Below are positions 49,290 through 61,200 of a stretch of 64,000 nucleotides of DNA, piece after piece; position 1 is the stretch's first letter; each line of letters opens with the position of its first letter. Location of the stretch: positions 6,174,170 to 6,238,169 of the forward strand of contig CM037830.1 of NCBI GenBank assembly GCA_021234535.1. The letters run 5' to 3'. The position numbers and the translations under genes are program-made. Below the pieces are notes generated by a model that saw only the letters and a program-made list of their open reading frames with translations, did not search any database and was not told where the DNA came from. This DNA comes from Stichopus chloronotus. Taxonomy: Eukaryota > Echinodermata > Holothuroidea > Aspidochirotida > Stichopodidae.

Positions 49290-52200
49290 ATCTTCTGCAA
49301 TGGAGCCATTCTTTGATGAAGTGAAAGGTGGCCCAGTCTGTGCAAACGTCGGAGGAAATGCACATAAAGCAGATCGCAAAGACCGATAATATGAGCACAA
49401 GAACCACAACTATGAGGATGATCGTCATCAGCTGAGCTGAACGATGAAGGAAACAAGAAACCATCAAGCACCATCAAGAATTAAAGAAGGCAATCCTCTA
49501 TCTATCGACATACATCTTTTTTGGTGCAATGGTAGATCCGTGTGATTGGGTGTAGGGCACATATATCACACAATGTGAAAGTAACTGAGGGTGGGTCACA
49601 TGTAACACCATTACGGGATGAGATGTGTGGGGTGCAAATGTGACTGAGGTCACTGCACATATACTAGTAAGAATATGTGACTGGAGGAGGGAACTGAGTA
49701 CATAACACCACGTGATTGGTGGCTGCCGAGCACATATATGTAACACTTGAGACTGGGAAAGGGGAACATTTAGTGTACACCATGTGACTGCAAACAAGTC
49801 ACTGAGGGCACTGTAACAACAACATGCTTTCATACATTATTACAAGTCTTGAGCCTTGAACTGTTAACCTTCCTTCATTTCTCTCACTAGGCTATATCTT
49901 AACCCTGTGACATGATATCAGGTGTGATATACCTGTCTTGAGAGGAGGATGTGAAACCTTTCAAAACAAAACATCAGGATGTTACAAAAGACTGTAAGTG
50001 CCATGTATGTAAATTTTGTTAATAAGAAATAATAGATTGTTAATCTGCAATAACAGATTACTAATCTGTAAATACAGATTATTAGTCTGTAATTACACAC
50101 TACTAATCTGTAATTATAGATCATTAAACTGTAATTACAGGCTAGTAATCTTTATCACAGATTAAAAATATTTAAACAAAAGGTTATTGTAGGATCTTGA
50201 ATAAACTTGTATCAAATTGTGCCATCATGTCAAAAATGAGGTTTAAACCCATATTGTAATGGTCAGTGCATCCAATGATGATGACTATAATGAGGAATTT
50301 TGTGGATATTACACACCAGGAGGTATGCTCAACAGCAGTCTTAAAAATACATAACTTTGTTGCACTAAATTTTCCTGGCAACACCTGCCAATCCATACAA
50401 TTTACTGTCATTTGCTAGGACATTCGTTAAAAAACTTTCATGTGGGAGGGAAGAACACATCACCTGGGATTCTAGCATTAACTGATATCATTATGTACGC
50501 ACTTATCTCATGAGAACAACATTTAGCACTTATTGTCATAGGAATATTAAATCACTTGTTTGAGAGACTCGTGGGGAGGCCAAGTGTCATAAGTCTTGAG
50601 ACTCATAATCATGCATGATATCATGTTATCGACTAAGTAATATGAATAGTCAATTTTGACAACTTTCCCATCAGCATTATTCCAGATGTTGGATATGTTG
50701 TAAATGGGAGTTTCCTGAAGCCAAAATGCAATTTAAATTCTTCCTGTTGCAACGTTTTCCGGGTCAAGCCGTAACTTGACTGCACTAAATATCAAAGTGG
50801 AAATATACACACAACGTTAATAAAGAAGTAACGACTAATTGTCATGTACAGATTTATGCAGAATTAAAAGAACACTGAAAACTTATGGAGTTGCAAAGCA
50901 TATAATAATGGATGAACCAACTGCATGGGTACACATAGAGATTTCAACTGAGTTTAAACATGTATAGCTTGAAAGGAACATAAGATAGACTGCTTGGCTT
51001 TTGCCTGATGAGTGACATAGAGCTGAAGTGACATAAAATGTGGATTGAGGGCTGGGATTTTAAGTCAACAAATGCTGAAAGGACTCATAGTGAGAGTCTA
51101 GCATTCATTATTCTAGTTATATGGATGCTGATGCTACACCGCTTTCCACGACGTCCTGTGACAAATGATGCCTGTAATTGCTAGCAAATGCCAACAGCTT
51201 GTGTACAATTTGTTCTGAATCATGACAAATTAAATGGCCTATACGATCACCTTATAGTTACACTTCTGTAAAAGACATTCGATTGCTATATCGTAGTTAA
51301 CGGAGGGTGGGTGTGGAGCTCTAGCCAGTCCCTTTCTACACCAAGAAACTGCAGTTTGAATTTGATTACGATGCATACACTTTCAGTCAGTATGTAAGAT
51401 GTATAGTGGCTTTCAGGTGGACCCATGCCAGCAAAAGAAAATAGCATGATAATTCTAAAAGAGCATGTCGTAAGTACCTAGGGGTTAATTTAGGCTTACA
51501 AGAGTAGTTTTTGATGACACCTAGCCTCAGTGATGATGATTACACTGATAACACACATGAACACCATCACTCATTCAGTCCCCCCCCCCCCATCCTGTTT
51601 GCAATTGACAATAATGACCATTTGAAGATCATAGCACAGAATAGTTCTTCTGTTTTTCTTTTTGAGAAGTGGCAAACCAGGTTGTTTTGATTTTAACCAT
51701 TTGATTTAAAGTATTGATTAAAATCACAATTTAAATCAAGACAGAAAAAAGTCATGATGTCAGTCAGTCTGAAAAAATAGAAAATGTGCCAAAAATATGT
51801 GCCAAAAAAGTCATTGATTTATTTGTTAAAACCTGCAAGTAACACAGTCACAGCAGCCATTCGTTTGTTTGAGTCTGTGGCTTTAATGTCATGTGTATAA
51901 TCAATAACAACATTCATCAACAGTCAATAATTTGACGGTGAGATAACCGCCAAAGTTATTGTTAAAATTAAAGTTTTGGCTACTACCTGAGACAAGGTGT
52001 GTAAAAACATCCATGATTACATGGGTGGGAAGTTGGTGTAAACATGATCTGTATGTGGAGTCTTGAAAGACATATCCATATACAAATAATTACACATGTT
52101 TTGTTTTTTGCTCAGATTTACAGATCCTTTTAAACATTTCATTAGTATAAAGAGGTCATGGCAAATGGACAAAAATGCCATAAAAACTCTTTTTCTACAT

Positions 52201-55200
52201 ATTTGGACAAATTAATATCCAAAACTGTTTTTGTGTACATGTGACATCATCCAATGTCGTTTATTCAAAGTTTTTAAGTTTCACAGTTTTACAAAGCTTC
52301 CCTTTGAAAAACCTTTGCATCTGTATGATGTCATATTTTTGTTTCTTCTCTATATCAACGATTTACCTCTCTGTTTCAGTAACCCAAGATTTATCTTATT
52401 TGCAGATGATACAGTTATTCTAGCTGCTGCTTAGAACAAAAAATCCAGCACTTTCATTTCCAACTATCAATAACGAACTTAAAATCATTTCCTTTCCAAT
52501 TGGTTCAAAGCTAATAAACTGCCTCTCAAAGTATTAAAAGAAAACTAACTTCATGATTTTTCAGTCGTTTTCACATGCTTTCAATATCAGCATTGATATA
52601 AAAGACACACCCACAACTCAAGCTAATAAAGAAAAATTTTTTAGGTCTTTCAATTTATCATTACTTATTCTGGAAACTTCACACTGATTATTTAGGTAGC
52701 AAAGTTGCTAACACTATTGGCCACCAGTCTAGGATTTAATGTCAATTACCTCAACGTGTACTGTACTCTTTGCATAACTCACTTATATTATCCAATCCTT
52801 TTATAATATTATATAGTAATATTATACAGTAATATTATACAGTAATATTATACAGTAATATTATATAGTAATATTATATAGTAATATTATATAGTAATAT
52901 TATATAGTAATATTATATAGTAATATTATATAGTAATATTATATAGTAATATTATATAGTAATATTATATAGGATAATACCTACAAAACATATCTTGACT
53001 GTTTATATATTTTGCAAAAAGAGCAATTCATTTGACAACATCAACTAAGTTTTCCTGTAGTATAATGACCTTATTTAAGAGTCTCAATTTGCTTTCAATT
53101 TTCGACAATTATAATTATGAGATTAGAACATTTATGTTTAAAGTTAAAAATAAGCTGGTACCCCATAAGTTTATCATTTTTTAACTTACTGCCAACGTAC
53201 ATAACTATAATACAAGGGGACAAAACAACTATCATGTAACTGGGGTAAATACAGTTCTACGTGAAAAATCATTCATCTTCTAGGAATTATCTTTTGGAAA
53301 AACCTAGACCATGCATTGAAAAATATAACTTCACTTACATCACATTCCAAGCATCTTAAGTATTACAAGATTTGCAAACATTCAACATTGAATCTCTGTA
53401 AATTCTTTTCTTAGTTTCAAGTTACCTAAACTTTTTTTATTCAATACATATCAGATATATATATACGTATTTTTGTTAGTTTCAATAAAAAGGAGGTTTA
53501 AAGGGGGTAGGATTGCAGGGTTTCCTTTTCAATTATTTTTCCTCCTTTCATATTTCGGGGAGTGCAATTTATGTTTTTGTTTTTATTATGGTGGACTGCT
53601 CTTCAAAACTAATCCAGCTTCCAGCAGGTCTCCACCACTTCTTTCATTTGCTACACTCTTCATTCATTCTATATGTACGTTAAAGTGGAAACAAATTAAA
53701 ATTTGATTAAAAAAAACAGTTTCCATTGACATTTAGTCTATGTTGCATGGCCTCTTTAAATTGAACATTTTCACTATTACCCAGCAATGCTTTACAACAA
53801 GTAAGAGTATTAATAATTCAGTACATCCAGCTTATTGATAGAGTACAGTATGTTCAGTAAACTGAAGCTACATAGTCATGATTTAAATTTTCTCAGGTGA
53901 TTCAGGTGGGAAAAAAATCGACATAAATAAAACATGACTTTTTTTTAACCATGATTATTATCAATTCTGGTGGCAAGGCAAAAAAGTAGGATAAAGAAGG
54001 CTTTTTAACAAAAAAAGCAGCAGAAGTAGGAGGAAGACACAAGAAGAAAGTAGGATAAAGCCATATAGCTGCCTGGGATACATAGGAGTTTACTTGAAAG
54101 ACTGTATATATGTGTGTATATACATTGTATATTATTTATATAAACATACTTACATATGCACACTTTTCAAATGGTTGGCTTTTTCTAACAAAAGGCTACA
54201 ATTGCTAAATCCCTAGGTGCTAAGTCATGGATAGTGTCAGTGGATCATATAATGGACCCTAAATGGGGGCCCCTTACACAGTAATTCCACGTCTGCTTAG
54301 TGATCCTTCTTGTAAGCAGTGGCTTTGATCATTTCTGGAAATTTTGAATCTATACAGGAAAAATGTAACGCAGCTGGCTAGGAAACCTGTGACAGTGATA
54401 TCTATTTGACATTTGCATGATCTAGGATTATGGAATGGAAAACAACTGAATTATGATGCGCAAGTTACCTTCCGAGAGACCAATGTTAGGTTCTCCGCTT
54501 ATGATAGTACTATGAGAAGCTGATGTGACTTCAGTAGTAGATGCGGCTGACAGAGCAGAGGAAGAAATGGACGTGGTGCTGACAGTAGAGATAGTTGGAT
54601 GAATGGTTTTGATAGGTGCTACAAAAGAATGATCACACTTATCACAATCAATGCAATATGTAAAAGAAACATTGACAAACAAGACTGCTGTCACAATTTA
54701 AAGTGTTTGTGACACATAGAATGAATGCAATGGGAATTAGTATCATATGCCAGCCAAAGCTTTTGGAAGGAGCAAAGTTTTCTGGCTATTAGGGGAGGGG
54801 TATCTTAACCTCAAATCAGGAGCAACTACAACTAACTTATTGTAGTATTAGACATTTCAATTTTCTGTGTCACAGCATCTTTATGTAGAACACTGCAGAA
54901 ACATGAAGGCATTGCAAAACTGCAAAAAGAAAACAAAATATATAGCCACAGTAAAGCCGCCTGAGAGGAAGAGATATAAATGTTTTCTTTAACATTTGAA
55001 TGGCCATTTCACTGTACATGGAGCATGTCCATATATGACAATCAAAGTAAAACAATGATGGAAAGCTGAGTAATTTATGTATGTGAAATGAAATGCATGA
55101 CAATTGATAACTTATAATTACAAATGCACCATCAAAAATATAGGATGACGAAGAGAACACACACATGAGCTGATAACTTAATGGAATAAAATTCAGAAAA

Positions 55201-58200
55201 GTGAAGGTTGCAATCCAGTGACTTACATATTTTAGAAAGGGGGGAGGGGGCAAAACCAAAGCTGAAAGTAATAACCATTTGCAGTGACACATTTGTTGTA
55301 ACCTTGATCGCCTGTCAACAAGCTTGGACCAATGCATTCCACGGGCAAAGTTAATCATTGTATTGAAGAACATGGCAAATTAATTTTCAAAAGTAATTGA
55401 GTTTTCCACAACTTTATTAAATAATTAACTTTTAATCCACAACATAAAATTAACATTGCTAAAAAAAATAAAATTGAACATGTTTGAAATGTTTGACCAC
55501 ATTTTCGGCAGGGGTGGACAAAAGCAGCTTTGTCCGTCACTCATGTCTTAATTACAGTGGTTGCATATGTGCAAAGGTGTGACTCTCACCTTGTGCTGGT
55601 ACCGGAGTGTAGAACACCTTCACACTGTTGAACAGGCATTGGTTACCCCAGTGAAGGTCGGATAAACAGGCATCGTCGGGGCTAGGTAGGACCTGCGAAC
55701 AATTTATATGTGTACCGAATTAAATCATGGGAATGCATGTTCCCCTAGCTCCTAGGAATAAAAAGCACTGTACCTGACATGACCTGTCCATTTTGACTTA
55801 CTTCACTTGCTGGGTTTCAGTGTCTTAAAGTGAAATAAGGCTATTCGTTTGACAGAATACAACCATATTTCTAAAAACAATGTTTGTGGTCATAGAATGA
55901 TAGATTATCCAAAATGAGGAAGGACAGTGGTCTTCTTTTCAAGAAATAAGTTTCTCATAGATAGAAATTTAATTATTTGTTGCTCAACAATAATTTGTTC
56001 ACCCAAACTTTTCAAAATTCAAATGATGCATCTTCCGTTACTCATCACCTGCATAATGTTTTAAGGAGATGAAGCTTTTGCAGATGTTTATTGATGGGAC
56101 TGAATGGTTTAGCAGGTTAAAGCTATTTTCTTTGTACGCGATGTTGGTATGTTCTAAATACCCTATTTCACTTTAAGTATGTCTTGCTTTGATCAAGCTG
56201 TTTAACAAACCACATGGCTAATTGTGTAATTCACGACTTATATTTTGCTATGTTGCCCCACAGACTCATTTTCTCATGCAAATTGAGTTGTATGGGTAAA
56301 CAAGTCCAAATTCCAATTGTCAGACACCATTTAAGTTTTAAAAGAGAAGGAAACCCTGAGGGTATAGTTACAAAAATGGAGCAGAAGTGTTTGACACACA
56401 TCTTCACAAATTTTCATTCAAAAATAATGTTTCCTATTCAAGTTTAATACACACTTTCCAAATGCAGAGAAGGGTGCTGTCATTTTTGCCTAAGTTGAAT
56501 GTAAACCCACTTGAATAAGTCGAACTGTGATATCAAATAACCCCTGATAGCAGGAATTTTATTGTATTTCTTTGTTTTCCTTTACCTAAATTTTCCATAA
56601 ATCTGCACACCCTCAAACACATTTTGTTTTGAATTACTTAGGTGCATCATGTGATAATCAAATTCATAATACTATGACTTGAATTTCCCACAAACTCACT
56701 GGTGTGGGTATTCACGAGTGACTATACTACTATGAGGGCGAGCTAGGCCTTAGAGGGCGCGGTGTTAGAATTGACTTCGAGGTCAGTTTGAGCAAAGGTC
56801 AAATGGTGCAGTAGTGTGGCAAGGGGTAAGTATATGTCTGCGATGTGAATCTATGCATATCTGCTAAAAATAAGATAACGAAAATAAGAAAAACAAAAGC
56901 TTTTCAATCACATGTCGTCAGGTTATGTTAACACCATCCCAAAATGGCAGCTTCCTGATTAACTTGTATGGTTTTAATTGCAATTATCTTAGAAAGTAAA
57001 CAACATATTTAAATGAAATTTGGTAGTAGTGTTCGCCATATGTTAGTCTCTCATTTAACATTTGTCAAAAGTCCTGACTTCCCTTCTCCTTTAACTAGTA
57101 TAAAATACAATCACAAGAGACAAGTGACTTTACTGGAGACTTAATACCTGGAAAGCCTTCTCGACACAATGCAATCTGAAGCAGGCATATATGCTTCTCT
57201 CATTTTTTTTTTCTTGATCCCATCCTTTCCCACCTCTAATTAAATGACATTATATTCTCCCACTTACTTCATGCTTACAAAAGTCCTGCCTGCTACAGGA
57301 TCAAGTTTTTACTGCATGGACATTTGTAAGTTGCAAATTCCCCAAATACCACAGGCAGGATAAAATACAAGGACATTAACTTTAAGTAATGGATCAACTT
57401 TCATGTTACAGGATCAAGGATTGTGGCTACCACAACCGAGTCAACAATGAAACCAGTGTGAATGCCACACCCAACATTGCACAGTGCAGTCTAAGGCCTT
57501 GTTCACACTCAACAACACACCCATGCTTCAAGGATTGGCTGATCTATCTAAATGTAAACACTTGATTTGACCTTTTCACAAATGTTCAGTGTACTAACCC
57601 TGCAAGTGTACACTCAATGAGACATTCTCTCGATCTTAAATATTAATGTGTCCTGTTCTTAATGAGATAATTCTCCTGGCAGACTGGCGCCATTCAGAAG
57701 TTGTGGAGTGAAAACCCTCAAGCATTATTCACTGGAATTGTGTTATATCTATTACCGTTTCTGAGATATATGGCTTTTCGAAGTTTGATGAAAATGCCAA
57801 ACCAATTATGTGAAGTGTTGCAGTATTGGAATTTCTTTTCATAGGCCCATATATATTATCTTTTAATTACTTAATTACTTGGTTTCTCACTGGTGAGTGA
57901 TATCAACATTTTTTAAAAAAGACAATGCACGATTCCAAAATAAATTTAAAACCCTCTGGGCATGTAGTATTCTCAACTGTACTCAAAATAAAGATTAAGT
58001 AAAGAAAGGATAACACAAGTCATATCATGTTTGTAACAAATCTGGCTTATGGTTTTTCAAGATACAACTGTAAAACAGAAAGTACATTCTTAAATGTGAA
58101 CAAGGCTGAACAGGCTTATACAAAAATACTCAATAGATTGGGAGTCCTTTACACTGCAGACTGAACAGGTCATTGCATACTCTAGGACAGACTGTTAAAA

Positions 58201-61200
58201 AATAACCCGGCATGAGGGACCCGGGCACACAACTAAACACCCACGTGTTTTGCAAGCGGATGATTCATTCATACCAATGCGCAATATACATCATGGAGTT
58301 ATCATCGTGTGGTACTTACTGCAATGTTATACGTTCCAGGTCTACTCAAATCAAACTTGTATTGCATAAATTTCTCTTCCTTCCCATTAATCATTCTTGT
58401 TTTGAGACTTTCCTGCAGAAACAACAACAGAAGAGTGCAGAGAAGCTTGAGAACATTTATTCAGTGACAAACCATACAGTCTACTTGTGGCATGACTTTT
58501 GTAAAGAAAAAATGATGAACGATTGACCACAAATGAACAATCAAAGGATGACCAAATACATTAAGTGCACTTTGAATGATGCCGTCTCCTTCGAAAAAAA
58601 ACCCCAACACAAAGTGATCTCGACATTCCATGGAACTTACATGTCATTATATCGACCTTATCTAAACTACGATGAAAAAAAAAAAATGGAAAATACAACT
58701 TACACGATCATTATCTGTCCCCCCACCCATCTACAGCAGGGCGTGTCATCCACTTGCCTTTTGTGTAAGTTGTTTATATATCGATGAATGCATGTATCAA
58801 GGCCTTCAATCCTTCCCCTTCACATGCATAGCTTCCTTGCTTGCCCTTTCCCGCTTAATTAAATTCCTACAAATTTAAAGGAGCTGTGGCAAATTTGCTG
58901 CGGGTGAAACTCCGTCCATTATGTGGTTGTTACTAAGAATGTGAAGGAATCAGAATGAAGCAAGCTAGGTCCAAGTGACTCACGGTGTTGTCTGCAACAT
59001 CCAACTCCACGGTCTCGATCACGTTTTGGGGATCGGGGTCTTTCCCCAGGATCAAGAAGAGAGCATACATTTTAAACACGTCAAGGTCTGGCCAAACAGA
59101 AAATTCTACGTCCATAGTCTCCGAGTCCACTATTATGGTGGATCCCCAGTTGGCAGGAGCTGGAGATGAAAGAGAGAATATGCCACATTAGGGTCACAGA
59201 AATACAGTTGATGGTAAGAAGAAATCCCGAAGGAAATGTTTGAAAGCAATAATTTGATGATTGCGATGACTCCACTGGAAGGCTGTGGGGGTTTGGTAGT
59301 CATTTAGTCTTCTATGTGTTACGCACATTAATGCACTCAATTGTGAGGACTTGAGGCGACAACTATGTGAAGTGTACAGGTCACGGATATGTGTACGTGT
59401 GTTGTTGTTCGCACCATGACTAGCTGCCATCGATCACATTAATTTTGTTCACTATGTAGGTGAGAACCACACCCTGCTTACAATACATTCTAGTTAGAAG
59501 AAACTAACGTCTCAAGTGAGCTTTGTCATTTTTATGTGAACATATTGCCACACTAACACACCCTGTTTCACAATTCCACAGGCAACCAAAGTGCTTGTAC
59601 TCACATGGAAGTTTACAGAAAAAATCGTCCTTTTTAGTTGGTAGCTCCCAACAGTCTGAAAGAGTGACACAAAATAAAATTATAAATTATACAACTTAAA
59701 TTGACTCTTTAATATTTAAAGTGACTAATAGACCTACTTGAAACATTGGCACGTATCTGGAGCATTCTTAAACAATTGAAGATTCAAACTGCCCACCTAC
59801 AGTTTGCTTCACGGGACTTACTGAAAACAGAGAAAGGGAAGGAAAAGACGGCAAAGTTTCAATTTTTCAAACATTTCCTACTATCAAACTGGGACAAAAG
59901 GTAACTGTCACATAGGTCACAGTTTCTTCAACAAGCTCTTGGCCATTAACATATTTTCATCACATGACTTATAAATTTATTCTTCTCACTTGGGATTTTC
60001 ACTTTCACTTCTTGATACACAGGCTCTGTCGGATGCAGAGGCAGAGTGGCTGCATGTAGTATGTACTCGCTGCCAGGATGAAGACCCACGTAACCGTGGT
60101 AACAGAATAAGTCCTGTCAGATGAACAGCAAAAAATATGTTACTCTTATTCGCATTACAGTTCTACTGCAGCTCTGATCAAAGGTGGGGTACATGGCAGA
60201 ATCTGAACATAACAATCACGGTCACGATCACTGGGGTGAATTTAAACTGGAAAGACCCAGTCATGGGCCCTAAATAAGGCACAATTAATCCCTGCTACCA
60301 AATATGACACCTCAATCCTGAAATGATGTACAATTCCCAAATATAGCAGCGAATAAAAATCCATTGAAATTATGTTTATATATATTATGATTTTTGACAT
60401 ATGACTTTCAAAGTTTGATGAAAATGCTAAAAAGAGATGATGTGGAGTGTTGCACAGTGTCAGCATTTCTTTTGTTAGGCCTATACATTTTGCCTCTTAA
60501 TTACTGAGTTTAACATTGGTAAGTTGCACTGACACTGTGCCAAAATACATGTGTCCAAAATAAAGCCCTCTGGGGATATAAAATCTTTAATGGCCCTTGA
60601 AATAGAGGTTCAGTAAACAAAGGCTAACATAAGACATATCATAGGAGCCAATCTCTTGACATCACAAATTTGCATTCTTAGCCAATGTATACTCATGACG
60701 CATGTGTGAGACAGGAATTTGCCTGCAAAATTGTCTATATTTGATGGGTTTTGATGAAATTTGTAGCTACTGTCAGCATTTTCAATGATTAATACAACCA
60801 ATACTCCAAAAACGTCATTTACATGCCATATGACCTCTTAAGACTATTAGTGACATGAAACTAGCATACAATTGCCTTCACTCAGAAGTTGCAGCATGTA
60901 ACCATGAAAAGCAAACTGAAAATGTGGATCTATAACCATTTATGAGATATGACTTTTCAGAGTCTGATGAAAATCAATGTAAAACAGATGATGTGGAGTG
61001 TTGCACACAGTGTCAGTATCAGTGGTATAACCAGCAGGGGAGGCCCCTGTCAAATGTCTTTCCCCCAAACAAAATTCAAAAGTAGAAACAAAAACAAAAA
61101 ATAGGGTAACTTTGTACATGACAAAAACTTCCCAAACAGTCACTGAAAGTGTGAATTCTTAGCATTTGTATGAAAAAAGGTGAAAGCACCATTCGTCAAG

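Noticed and set aside
50024..50170. CRISPR-like repeat array
   Set aside because: There are no spacers; units are contiguous, and the genome is eukaryotic.
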